NCBI GenBank assembly: GCA_003339415.1
Contig: PDHQ01000013.1
Location: forward strand, 172,793-236,792
Direction of reading: 5' to 3'
Source of the DNA: Ophiocordyceps camponoti-saundersi (nom. inval.)
Taxonomy: Eukaryota; Ascomycota; Sordariomycetes; Hypocreales; Ophiocordycipitaceae
Length of the DNA stretch: 64,000 nt
The position numbers and the translations under genes were made by a program. The notes below the pieces were generated by a model that worked only from the letters and a program-made list of their open reading frames with translations, did no database searches and was not told where the DNA came from. Shown piece after piece: positions 21,641 to 33,351 of this stretch (positions are counted from its first letter, which is position 1; the number at the start of each line of letters is the position of its first letter).

Positions 21641-24249
21641 TAAGCTATAGATTAGGTCCCTTAAGGGAGCCTTAGAAGCTATAATTAGGAAAAACTAAAG
21701 ATTTAAAACGCTAGAATATAGCGTAGTTTAGATATAACGGGTATAGCTTAGTAGCTATACTTTAAGTTAAATATATTAAATAAACTTATTCTTAAATTTA
21801 AGAGTTTATTATAAAGCTTTAATAATAATAAGATAATTATACTTAATAAGTTTTTATTAATATTATAATAATTAATTATTAATCGTATTTTAGCTTATAA
21901 GTTAAACTTATCCTTAACTATTATAATAAGTTCCGCTAACTATTAGCTTAACTTACTATTAGCCGCTATTATATACTTATAGATTCCTAAGTTAATATTC
22001 TTATAAATAATTTTATTTATCTAATATTATTTTAAAATACTCTATCTTTTCTTCTTACTATAGTACTATAGTTTAGTTCTTAGTATAATCTTTAAGTAAT
22101 ATAGGAATAAGTTTATAAGTAATATATTACGTATATCTTAGCCCTTAAAATTACGATAAGTATAAAATATATATATAATCTCCTTTTTTAAGTAATCTAA
22201 GATTAAAAATCTAAGCGTAATATTATAAGCGTTAAATTATATTATAACTAAATATTTATTAATAAAATTATTAATTTCTTATCGCTAAACTCTCCTTTAT
22301 ATTAGGAATAGTAACGCCGATAGCTTATTTACTTATAGCTTAGGCTAGTATTATTTACTTAACTATTATTTAATTATAGGTCTAATAACTAGATCGCTTT
22401 ATAATTATTAGGGATTATTAAGTATAGTTTTTATAGTAGCTATAGTTAAAGAAAGAAGATTAAAATCGACGAGGGGATAATAGTAAAAAGTAAGAGTATA
22501 ATTTATATAAAAATCTATCTAAGTTTATATATATATAGCTTACCTTACTAATTTAGGGGCGTAGCTTATAAATAAAGTAATTAGGTTTATAATAAAATAT
22601 ATAAAATCTAAACTAATAATAATATTTCTAATTAGCTATAATTTTATAACTTACCTAAGTTAGCGCTAATAATTTAGTTTAATAATTTAATCTAATTATC
22701 GTTATTATTTTTAGAAGTTAAGTTCTTAGAAAAGGTCTTAAAGTTATTTTTATTATCGCTATCTATATCCTTAGATATTAATTTAAAGAGCTTAATAAAC
22801 TTCCTTAAAATAAGCGGGGCGTTAGGCGCTAAGACTAACTTCTATCTTAGCGATATAGTTATTTATAAGCCTTATAAGGCTACTAGTATATTATTTTAAT
22901 TACGATCTCTAATTATTAAAATACTAATCTTAATATAGATAATAGCGTTAATATTAAAAAGCTAAGGTATACCTAATAGAAAAGGTAAGTTATTAATTAT
23001 ATTATTATTTTTAAGCTTAACGATCGCCTAAACTTTTTTAATTACCTTAAAGATATTTATATTTAAGATAGTAAAATTATAAATAAGAATATATAATCTA
23101 TCCGCGATTTTTATAGCTAGCTTATTAAACTTAATATCTTTTAAGTTTATAATAAAAATCTTATTATAATTAGTAAAATTATAGTTAATAAAACTTACCT
23201 AAGACTTTTAGTTTACTATTATATTCTTATTTATTAGCTTTAGGGATTTATTTTTACTATTAACTTAAAATAAGATAATATATAAAATTTTAAAGGTCTT
23301 ATAATCTCTAATTTCTTTAATTAAATAAGTATTTATATCTTACTTAGCTAAGTTAACTTTATTATTACTAATATATACTATTTTAAACTTACCTTTACCT
23401 TTACTTTTAGCTTTTATTTTAATAAAAGTTTATCTTTTACGTAATAAGAGATATTTAAATTACTTAGCCCTTTTTAAACTTACTTACTAGAAATTTACTA
23501 AATTAATAAGTATAATAAATCTTTTCGCTAATTTAATCTAATTAATATTACTTAGGCTATCTTTTACTTAAATTTCCGCTAAACCTTTAGCCCTTTTTTT
23601 CTTATTAGCTATTATACTCTTCTTAATACTTAATAATCTTAGCTAATTAAGTACTTTAAGCGTTTTATAATATAAGGTTACTTTTAAGTTTAAATTATTC
23701 TTAAATATTTCCTTTAAAAATATTAGGTTAATTAATCTTTTTTTAATTAATAGTTTACTAAGTTTTACCGCTATAATTAATACCGTAAGTATATTATAAA
23801 CTATCTCGCTAAGCTTAATATTATTTTTATTAGTTATAATAATAAACTTAAATTTAGTAATAAGTATATTAATATTATTAGTATTATTTATAACTTTCTC
23901 CTTAGATTAATTAATTCCTAAGCTAATAATATTAAAATAGATAATTCTACTCTTATCTATAAAAATATTATAAAGTTTTTTAAGCGGACTTTAGCTAAGG
24001 TTCCGCTTTATAAAATCTTAATACCTTAAGTTAACTTAATAAGCTATAATAAGCTAAGCTATTTATAGCGGTATTATAATTATTTATTAGGGGGGTAGCT
24101 ATAAGCTTTTACTAATTAAAGTTAATCCTCTTAAGATATTTTTCTCCTAATTTTAAAGCTATTACACTTTAGGAGTAATATAAAATATAGCGTAATACCT
24201 AAGTTACCTATATTTAAAATAAATAACCTAATCTAATAAAAAAAAAAGT

Positions 24250-24500
24250 AAACTATTTACGTATACGTTAATTAAATTTTTTAAGTTTACTTAGTTAACT
24301 TATTTATTATTATTATTATTACGGCCTCCGCGATAGCCTCTATAATACTTATTTTAGCGGTTATTCTAGCGGTAATTATTTAAAAAGTAATAAAACTTAC
24401 CTTAACTTTTACGATAAATCTTACGATTTAAGCTATTAAGATAATTTATCTAATCTAAATAAATATTATTTTTAAAATATCTTATCTAATTAGGTTAGTT
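24250..24500 (-). pseudogene. Possible gypsy gag remnant (Asn/Gly-rich tail)
   Basis: On the minus strand the sequence reads NYR-NNR-NKYYRGYRGGRNN, an Arg/Gly/Asn-rich stretch of the kind found near the end of Gag. A zinc knuckle was not found. It lies upstream of RT in element orientation, as gag should. Confidence 0.3.
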
Positions 24501-24818
24501 TTAATAGCTTATTATAATTATATTAATAATAGCTTAGGGAGTTAATATTTACTAATAAGGCTTATATTTTAGTCTCTCCTTAATTAGTATATTAAGGGAG
24601 TAACTAAACTTCTCTTAAAAAAGCTATTATATAATTAAAGCTATTATTACTTATTTATAAGCTTAGCACTTAACTTATTTCGTAAGATAAATATCCTTAG
24701 CTACTTAGATAATATTTTATATTTTTATAAAACTTAAAGCTATTATAGCTTATTAAATAATTATAATATATTAAAGTTTTTAATTAGCTATATTTATAAT
24801 AAACTTTTAGATAATTAT

Positions 24819-25028
24819 TATAAGGAATTAGTTTATAACTAATCGTAGCTAGATAGGGGGGATTATAGCGGATATATTTAGGTCTTCCTAATAGCGCTTA
24901 GTTATCGCGCGGGGTATATAGCTAGCTTAGGAAGGGGGCTTCTCTCCTTTCTCTTTCCTCTTTTTAATAGCTTTAATTATAACTTTACTTTAGCTTACTT
25001 TTATAATCGCCTTAGTAAAACCTTTATA
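24819..25028 (+). repeat. LTR of nested element, left
   Basis: 210 bp, sharing AGATAGGGGGGATTATAGCG and TATATAGCTAGCTTAGGAA with the right copy; differences are mostly transitions. Confidence 0.88.
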
Positions 25029-26383
25029 TTAATTAAAGCTCCTCTTACCGCTAACTAAATATAAAAGTAAGATTTTAGTATAGAACGCCGTTAAATTTTA
25101 CTTATATTAGAGCTACTTTCGGCTTATTTTAGCTTAGATTCTTAGCTAGCTACTATATATATTAAATTTATAATCGATAGAGCTATAATTAAGGAGCCTA
25201 AGTTCTAGTTTTATTATATTTTTTCTCGTCTCGGCACTTTCTAGTAGATATTCTTTCTATACGTTATTATAGCTATAAATTTTTCTTTTTAGCTTAAAGC
25301 CTTTTTAGCGTACGTTTCTAAGCTTTTTAGGGAGAGTTATAAAAAGCGCTAAGTAGGTTTTTCCTTAGTTAGGATATATTAAGGGCTATTAGAGCCCCTC
25401 GGAGAATACGTTATAAAGTAAGAATATACCCTTTTCGAGGCTAGACTATTATATTAGTTTAACTATACTAAGATTATTCTACTCTTATCTAGGCTACGTA
25501 AAGAGCTATAAAAGCGCTTAAATTATAAGAACTAGCTTATAATATACGCGGCTTTCGCTAGCTTTCTCTAAAGCTTTAATAAAGTATTTAATTTTAAGAA
25601 TATTTTTAACGCGCTAGTTAATTTACCGCCCCCCTTTTTAGCTAACTTAATAAATATTATATTTATATAATCTTATTCTAATATTACTAAGCGCTAGCGT
25701 TACTATTAGTATAATTAGATTAGTTATTTTAAGCGTAATTATCCGAAGCTTTATAAGTAAATAGGGATATTAGGGTTAGGGCTTTTTATAAATAGAGCGG
25801 GGAAGTTAGAGGTAAATCCGGAGTATTTTAATTAAGGGGATAATAAATAAGGAGGGATAAATATACGCTAAATATTATAGCTTAAGTAATTTCTAACCTT
25901 ATTATATTACCTTATATAAAGATAGTCCGCGCGTAGCTTAAGCGCGTAGATTTATTAGTAAATATATATTATAATTATATTACGCCTTAGCTTATAAACT
26001 AGCGCTAGTAATATATAATAATAAATATATAGCTAGCTTTACTATTTACTATAATCGGGTTATTCTTTAAGCTTCCTATAACTAGTATAGTGCTACTTAA
26101 TCCTATATATTAGCTATATAAGTAAGTTTTACTACTAATATATAAGTTTATTAATTCTTACCTTAAGAGGTGCTATAATTCTAAGCTTATTAGAATCTTC
26201 CCTATAAAAATCGAGGTTTAATTCCTTAGGCTATAAGGGAGCCCTTCCGCCCTCTTATTCTTATCTTTACGGAGGCTATTAGGTAGTTAGCTAGGGACTA
26301 TATAGAGTATCTCGCTAGCGTAGTAATACGTAATTTTTCCGTCCTACGCTCCTACTTCCTCGGCTAGCTTAAGGAGGGGGCTA

Positions 26384-26593
26384 TATAAGGAATTAGTTTA
26401 TAATTAATTATAGCTAGATAGGGGGGATTATAGCGGATATATTTAGGTTTTCCCGATAGCGCTTAGTTATCGCGTGGGGTATATAGCTAGCTTAGGAAAG
26501 GGGCTTCTCTCCCTTCTCCTTCCTCTCTTCGATAGCTTTAATTATAACTCTACTTTAGCTTACTTCTATAGTCGCCTTAGTAAGACCTTTATA
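26384..26593 (+). repeat. LTR of nested element, right
   Basis: 210 bp, the same length as the left copy, preceded by the purine tract and followed by the ATTAT duplication. Confidence 0.88.
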
Positions 26594-27626
26594 ATTATAC
26601 TAAATATAGCTATCTCTAATAAGGGAAGGATTTATATAGCTAATACTTAATCTTATCCCCTAATAGACTAAAATATCTAATAAGTATAATTATAATATAT
26701 TTAAAATAACTTATTATCTTATTAGCTAAATATTATTAGCACTTAAGGTTATTATAAGATATAGTTTAAAGTAAATCTTTCCTTAAGTAATATTTATAAA
26801 ATTTTTAGATTTACTTTAGTTACTATATTATTCTTAATATTAATATAAATATTATAAAGTAATATATTACTATTAACGAAGTTAGTAGCTATACTTACTA
26901 AGCTAATATTAATTACTCGGATCTTATTATTATAATAAAATATATCTTTATTTAAGCGAATAAATATAAGGTTAATTACTTTTAGCTAGCGATAAGCGCT
27001 ATATATTTTATTAAACTTACTAATATCCGCTTATATTAAGAGCTTAATTTATTAGCTATACTTACTATTTTAGTAAAGCTAATCTTAGGAGGCTATAAGG
27101 TTTAGCTAATATTTACCTAAGGTATATATAGCTAATACCTTTATAATAATATTATTTAGAAAAATTAGTTTTAAGTTATAAATAGAATAGGATAAAGGAT
27201 AAAACGCGAAAAAATAAAAGCTAAATTAATTTAATATATTTTAGGTTATATATATAAAAAGAAAATAATTATAAAAAAGAATAGTTTAATAAGAAGAAAA
27301 GGGGGTAAACTTAGCTTATACCTTAGATAAGGTAAGACTCGTCCTTACTCGCTTTTAGTAAAAATAAGTAATAGCGGCGATAATAAAATAAAGCTACCTA
27401 GTAATTATTATATTTTCCTAATTTATTAAGCGAAGTATTATTAAGAAAAAACTTAGTTATTAAGTAAGTAGGTTAATTAAAAAAAAGGTAAAATAAGGTT
27501 TTTAGCGATATCTTAAGGGTCTTAAGATTATATTATCTTAAGTTAAATATAGTTATATTCTTAAGCGTATATAGTAATTAATAATTAATACTAAAAGATT
27601 AATACCCCCCCCCTATCTTAGTTACT

Positions 27627-27832
27627 AGCTAAATAAGTTAATAGCGGAGGGATTAAAAAAGCTAATTATAGGTATAAGAAATAGGCTTAATACGAAGATT
27701 AATAAGTGCTCTCGTTAATTAATATATATATATATCCTCTAGGAATAGCTACCCCCCTATATAGGCAGTTAAGCAAATATTAGTTATATAACTAGAATAA
27801 CGCAATCCCCTTTTAACCTTCCCCCTCCAGCT
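27627..27832 (-). repeat. Gypsy LTR, right (5' LTR of the minus-strand element)
   Basis: 206 bp, begins AGCTAAATAAGTTAATAGCG and ends CCCCCTCCAGCT, followed by CTTGC at 27,833-27,837. Confidence 0.9.
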
Positions 27833-27837
27833 CTTGC

Positions 27838-28340
27838 ATATATATATATATATAAGGTAAAAGGCATAGCCACATAGGTAGGAAGGTAGGTAGTTTGTTA
27901 TAAGCATCACGAGAGTATCCGCAGTGGTGGTGGCAATGCTAACGGCATTATACTCTAACATAATCCATACACCATCTCCACGCCTCATGTGCCTACAGTG
28001 CTCTCATACGGTACATTCCATGGCGTAATGAAAGCATCAAAGACACCACCTAAAGGAAATCTCCTCTCTATTCGTCAACTTCGCTCACGCCCCTCGCCCC
28101 CCTTTCCCCTTTTCGCAACACGCAAGAGACTGAACAAAGCAAAGGTGAAGAAACAATATCTTGATGAGTATGAAGAAGAGAAAGAAGAATGAGTCAAAAC
28201 GCCGCTGCTTCACCCTTTCCCGCTCGGCACAGCCCGTCCGGAGAAGGATGGGGAGCAAAAAAAGGGGGGGGGAGGGGACGAAACAAAACAAAACAAAACA
28301 CCGACGCCCAGCCTGCGCCGTGACCCATCTTCTGCCAGTT
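27838..28340. other. Intergenic between gypsy element and TAF14
   Basis: Begins with a (TA)n run, then normal-composition sequence. It contains a G-run at 28,264 and AAAACAAAACAAAACA. No gene seen; the right part is probably the TAF14 3' UTR. Confidence 0.4.
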
Positions 28341-29333
28341 CTAGCTCACGAGACCCTTCTTCGACTGAGTGATCCCCGATAGTCAGCACAAAGCAGGAGA
28401 GAACAAGTAGGACATGAAATCAAACTGACCAAGAGCTCCCATAGCTTCGTCGTCAGAACATCCGGCATCGTGTAGAGGTCGATGGAAAATTCGCCGGCTT
28501 CCATCAACATGTCAACTATTAGCCATTCCCATCAATGACGGTATCCGGGGACATGTAGGGGGCGCGTTGGCACGACTCACCATCCACATCGCTCTTAATA
28601 TACGTGTCGGGTCCCTTGTTGTCGTTAATAAGTTGGACCACACGCAACAGATCCTCCTCCTCGAGCTTCTCCAGGGCCTCGGCAATCTTCTCGTAGTCAA
28701 ACTTCTGCGCTCCCCTCTTCGCCGCCGCGTTCTTCTTCTTAGGCCGGTCTTCGTCCGTCGGTAGGGGCCCCGTCTCGCGGAGGCGCTCCTGCAGTGCTTG
28801 TGAAGGGTTCTTGAATGTCACGTTATGGACACCTTCGTAAGACTCGCTGTGGAAATTGAGGTCGTGCAGGATGGGCGCCAGCTTCGTTTTCTCCGTCGTG
28901 TAGCATTCGATGAGAATCTCAAACTCGCCCCAGCCCTCGTTGACGCAGGCAAAGGGCGGCTTGAGGAAGGCTAATCGACCTGCCGTAAGCATATAAAGTC
29001 TCACCAATCGATGCGCTGGATGGGGGGCAGACCGACTCTGAGTTGGGTTGGCAAATGTCGGATGCAGGTTGTAGACGACCTTTGTAAAGACATCGGCAGG
29101 CCGCTCATTGCCTTCCTCGTCGAGGAGATACAGTCGGATACTCCATTCTCGCTGGGGAAAATCCTGTGCTTCGGGAGGAGACGGTTTATCTCTGTGGTTT
29201 TTTTTTTCATCATCAGCGTCAGTCGCTCAAGGGCACCAGTTTCAACGTACATCTTGTGCTGCTCCGTCACCACCTTAACTTTGCGCTTTAGGGAGTTAGC
29301 AGACTTCTTCGTATTGCGAACCCGAGCCGGCAT
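28341..29333 (-). CDS. TAF14: TAF14-like YEATS/ET-domain protein (242 aa, 5 exons)
   Basis: Exons in coding order: 29333-29251, 29191-29037, 28979-28581, 28497-28430, 28364-28341 (729 nt). All introns are GT-AG and keep frame. Residues about 15-135 form a YEATS domain: KRKVKVVTEQHKI, then REWSIRLYLLDEEG, YNLHPTFANPTQ, FLKPPFACVNEGWGEFEI and HNVTFKNP. A basic KKKNAAAKR linker follows. The C-terminus (about 175-240) is an ET/NET domain with EEEDLLRVVQLINDNKGPD and GEFSIDLYTMPD. YEATS domains bind acylated histone lysines; yeast Taf14 serves TFIID, TFIIF, SWI/SNF and INO80, using the ET domain to bind partners. The ET domain and the length (yeast Taf14 is 244 aa) favour TAF14 over Yaf9 or AF9. 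The last exon is a 24-bp micro-exon ending KKGLVS. Confidence 0.9.
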
Positions 29334-31292
29334 GACGACGAGCCCGACGCGAGGCGGCGGATGCTTGGTTGGCGAGGTGGGCAGCAGGAAGAACGAGGGG
29401 GAAAGCCGGGTGAAAAGAACAAAAGTAAGTGACCTCCAGAAATCCCCGTCAACCAGCCAGGCAATGACTGACTACCCGGTGCGTTGTAGGGTGAATGTAT
29501 GTATATGATGGGCCGAGAACAGAAAATAACATGGATGCTCGAGGCTCAACGAAGTGAAATGTGAAGGGGGAGGGCCGAGTAATTGGAATAGGAAAAAAAC
29601 AAGAACAGGGGAGAGTGACGAGTGCCGCCAGCTCGCAACAATGCCGTGATTCAAACGAGAACAATAGAAGCCTCAACACACACACACACACACGGCACTT
29701 CCAAAGACTGCGAAAAAAAAAACCCTCGAAACAGCAAAGAAGAAAAAGAAAAGCAACCAAGGCAAGCGATTCGCACTCAAAGAACTTACCTCGACCAGCA
29801 TGACTTCTTCTCACCGTCCTTCAGTCACCTCTCTATGATATAATTCCCTCCTCTTTCCCTCTTACCCTCTTCAAGCGCCGCTGCACCGATCCTTCAGTTA
29901 TCCCCCTTCGATTCCCTCCACACCAACCAAGTCCGGCGACAAGCTCGACGAGAAGCCTTGTTCCCTTCCCCAAGGAACCCAAGAAGAAGAGGAAGAATTT
30001 CGCAGAAAGGGGGGTAGCAGGGACGAGACAAGCTCGGAAACTCCCCGTGTCCACCGAAAACGAGTATTTTTTTTCTTTTCCTTTTTTTCTTTCCCGAGAA
30101 GCAACGAATTGAAGCGGATAAAGAAGTTGAAACGGAAAATCGACGCCTCCTCTCGACGATTCAGCCAATTGTAACTGCAGGTAGGCTGTATGTATGGACG
30201 TATGTATGTAAAGCGAGAAGAAATTATCTGCAAAGGCACCTCCGAAGTCGACAATTGAAGCAATCGCGCACAAGAGAAATCGACTCTTTGTCTTTCCGTC
30301 GTCCGTACACGTCTTCGTCTTCGTCGTCTTCGTCGTCTTCGTCGTCCGTCGTCCAAGGGAGCGCTCGTCGGTTGGGAGGGAGACAACTTCGGAGAACGTG
30401 TGCCCTTTCAGAAGGAGAGGGAGAGCAGACCCTCCGAGCCATTCTTGCCCTTCCGTGTTAGCGCCGCTCCCCCCCCCCTTCAGAACCGTCTCTGGTACTG
30501 CAGCGGTCGTTGGGCTTGCTAGACTAGGACCTGGCTCCGTGCCAGTGATGCCCCGCAGGAAGATGTACTTGCTAAACGTGTATACATGCAGCCACCCCTT
30601 GCGCTGCCGGGGCGGCTCATCTTTTTTGCCACGGGGCTCTTTCCAAAAACTCCATAGACTGGATGAGTGGCCTAGGGTAGGAGGTTCAATATCATATGTA
30701 CTACATGCCTGGACAATAGTAGCCACCTGCTGTGAACAAAGTATAACCCGAAACGCCTGCCGCAGTCTTAACTCTTATCTACGCGGGTACTATAGTCAAA
30801 CTACTATCAGCGCCCTGCCGCAACCGAAGATAAATTCTCTTTTATAATTATTATAAACCTAATCTGAACCGTATTTTCGGCGGTCTCTGGAAGGACCCTC
30901 GGAGGGATCTAGTTAGGGTACGGGTTAGGCCAAGGGTTAGGGTTAGGATCTATAGTCGGATAAAGTGTAAAAAAGTGGGACCGTGGTCCGCTGAGGTACC
31001 TAGGTAGGGTGCCGATGGCCAGCTTGACAAGATAGTACGTCATCTTCACGGGCGAACAGGACATTTTAGAAGATTATCTAGAATTCTCTTCTGCAGTATA
31101 ACTCGTAGTTCATGCGGTAGGCAGGGGAAACGTCGCTCAGGACGCCTTCAACGCTGACGATTTCGGGGGATGACATGGCCAGAGAAGGGGTTTGGGGGTT
31201 TGGAGGGGGGATGCTCAACGCCCGCTGCGGTATGGAGGCACGGGTGGCCCGGTGTGGGAGAGCAGTTGGAATGAATGACAGGTGGAATACAT
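29334..31292. other. Intergenic, TAF14 promoter and RanBP1 3' side
   Basis: No convincing gene. Contains (CA)n at 29,678, a CGTCTT trinucleotide-type tract at 30,310-30,350, a TATG tract at about 30,190, an oligo-C run at 30,470, an AT-rich relic-like patch at 30,770-30,870, a TTAGGG-like cluster at 30,912-30,948 and the decamer TACCTAGGTA at 30,997. An open frame of 297 codons on the minus strand (29,833-30,726) is treated as chance. Confidence 0.5.
30912..30948 (+). repeat. Interstitial telomere-like TTAGGG cluster
   Basis: TTAGGGTACGGGTTAGG followed by CCAAGGGTTAGGGTTAGG: three to four imperfect TTAGGG units, the usual telomere repeat of filamentous fungi, far from any visible chromosome end. 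Confidence 0.6.
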
Positions 31293-32325
31293 TTAGGAAG
31301 ACGACGCCGCGGCTTCCTTAAAGAGCTCCTCGTTGTCCTTCTGGGCCTTGAGAAAGGCATCCTTGAACAGGTTGGCGTCTGCAGCAAAACAGAGACACGT
31401 CAGATCCAACCTCGGCAGACGGGGAAAAAAGTAACAAAACTTACTGTCCGAGTTGGCAAAGCGAATAGCGAGCGTCACAGCCTCAGGCTCGCCTTCGCTA
31501 ACATCGGCCGCCGCGTTCCACACCCAGCTCCGATCGGAGCCAACGTTGGGCGAAAGCTTCATCTCCGGTACGACTGCAGGCCACGGGTCAGAAGAAAGGG
31601 TAACCAAAAAAAAGAGAAACTGGCAAGTAAGGCCATGTGAAACTCACTGTAGTGGTTGGCGCAGACCTTGAGCGTCTTGTCGCGGCGCATCACTAGCCTC
31701 GTCTTCCCATTCTCCTTGTGCTTCAACAGCCTCACATCGCCAGTGCCGCGCTCCTTCCACTCGGAGCTCTCCTTGACGAACTTGAACAGCTTAGCGCGCA
31801 TCTTGAACATCTGGTCCTCCGACTCCTCATTAGTCTTGGTCTCGACCTTTTCGGTAAGCTTTATGACGGGCTCGAAATGAACGTCCTCGCTGGCCTCAAC
31901 CTCGTCCTAAAAACACAACAAAACAAGACAAAAAAGAAACGTCAGCCTTGTCCCCGAGATTTTCGCGACGAACACGTACCTCGTCTCCTTTGGCAGCCTC
32001 GGCAGCCTCACGCTGAGCCTTGGCACTCCCCGAGTTGTCGCCCCGATCCTCCTCCTTCTTCTCCTTCTTCGCGCCTCCACCGAACATGGAGAAGACGGCG
32101 GACGAAGTGACAGGCTTATCATCGCGAGCCTCGTCCTAGAGCGAGCAAGACCATGCATAGTCAGTCCAAGCGTCGGCAAGTTTAAAATTTTTTTTTCTTC
32201 CCCTCCCTTTCACGTAGCCATACCCCAGTTTGCGCCTTCTTCCCCTCGACTTGCGCCTCGTCGGCCGCCTTAGTCTCCCCGACCTTGGTGTCGACTTTGG
32301 GGTCGGGAACGTCTGTCGAAGTCAT
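31293..32325 (-). CDS. YRB1: Ran-binding protein 1 (243 aa, 5 exons)
   Basis: Exons in coding order: 32325-32224, 32135-31980, 31906-31648, 31573-31445, 31378-31293 (732 nt, frame closed). An acidic/charged N-terminus of about 85 residues ([12 protein letters not shown]...) leads into a RanBD1 domain at about 90-230. It opens with [16 protein letters not shown], contains [40 protein letters not shown] and [16 protein letters not shown], and closes with [10 protein letters not shown] and [10 protein letters not shown]. RanBP1 binds Ran-GTP in the cytoplasm, releases it from export/import receptors and helps RanGAP hydrolyse its GTP. The domain is complete; a short helix and poly-Ser end follow. 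It is the only Ran-pathway gene here. Confidence 0.93.
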
Positions 32326-33351
32326 GCTTTCTTTGCGTCTTGTTGTGTTCGGGGATAGATGATGCCTTTTATTCTCCGACTGTCGCGGTGGGATTGCAGG
32401 TGAGGGGAGCAACAAGTTGGAAGAAGAGGGAGAGAGGGGACCCGGATAAGTGGATGTCGAGTCGGATCGCTGACTGACGAAGGCAAGTCACTCTCACGCA
32501 GCAATGTTGAGGGAAGGTACATGCATTGTGCTGCGGGGCAGCAGCGACTCATTAACTTTTTTTCTTTTCCTTTCTTTTCTTTTTATACCCCGATTCACAG
32601 GCAGGGGAGCAATTTGCACGAGATTGACCCCTCAGAAAGGCCCTCCCCCTAAGAGTGCCTATCAGCCTAATATCACTTGCCTGCTATCAGGCTACCAGGT
32701 ATCAGTACCAGGTATCAGTACCAGGTATCAACACCATGTATCAGGTGCCTAACCCACCCGTAGTGTATCCGCAGGTGTGTGCACGTGGCAGCTGAATCAT
32801 CCGCCGGTCATCGCCTAATGAAAGCCTACCAAGGTACCTATAGAATCCAACCCAACATCACCGACTACACCGAATACAGGCCTAACTACAGCCTACAGCC
32901 TACAGCCTACCTATGCCGAAAAGCCTACATCGAAAAGCCTACATCAAAAAGAAATATAAGAGGCTACACGTATCAGGTCACTAAACTCGTGAATCTAATG
33001 CTTCAAACACTCACCCTTTCTTCTTGCCGTCTACCTTTCTTTCAATCACAAACATTAATGCCTGCTTAAGGACGTATGTACGCGCATACGGAGTATACAT
33101 ACGTGCGATGTCCTCCCACCGCACGTACATACATGCTGCATACGAACATCTATGTTCAAGTGCGGAAGGATAAGAAAAAAAAATCAGGAAAGAATACGCG
33201 GAAAAGGAAACCAACATTCTACTAAAGCAAAGCGGCCTGATCCAGAGCCCTCAAACTCCAGCCCCGAGCCTACGTTCCCCACCACCGTCATGCGGGAGAC
33301 AAGAGCATAATTCTGTCTACACCCTTCACGCCTCTGACTTCCGACGTGCCT
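32326..33351. other. Intergenic, RanBP1 promoter and 3' side of the 617-aa gene
   Basis: No gene recognised. Contains a short tandem repeat ACCAGGTATCAGT at 32,693-32,745, CCTACAGCCTACAGCCTAC at 32,890, and TACATACG tracts at about 33,070-33,150. Confidence 0.45.

Larger units (their letters stand above)
24819..26593 (+). mobile_element. Nested non-autonomous LTR element, 1,775 bp
   Basis: Two 210-bp direct repeats (24,819-25,028 and 26,384-26,593) begin TATAAGGAATTAG and end ACCTTTATA. They are flanked by ATTAT on both sides (24,814-24,818 and 26,594-26,598). A purine run AAGGAGGGGG sits just before the right LTR, giving plus orientation. The 1,355-bp interior shows no RT, integrase or protease motif, so it fits a TRIM/LARD-like element mobilised in trans. 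It is RIP-mutated like its host. Confidence 0.85.
16763..27832 (-). mobile_element. Ty3/gypsy LTR retrotransposon, RIP-killed, 11.07 kb
   Basis: Two 206-bp direct repeats (16,763-16,968 and 27,627-27,832) flank the element, with a 5-bp CTTGC duplication outside. On the minus strand a reverse-transcriptase fragment with YIDN (from YVDD) lies near 21.5 kb and an integrase core near 19.6-20.1 kb. The order RT then IN is that of Ty3/gypsy. Every frame is broken by TAA/TAG stops and CpA/TpG is nearly gone, so the element is dead. A 1,775-bp LTR element is nested at 24,819-26,593; without it and its duplicated ATTAT the element is about 9.29 kb. Primer site and polypurine tract could not be recognised. 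Confidence 0.9.
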
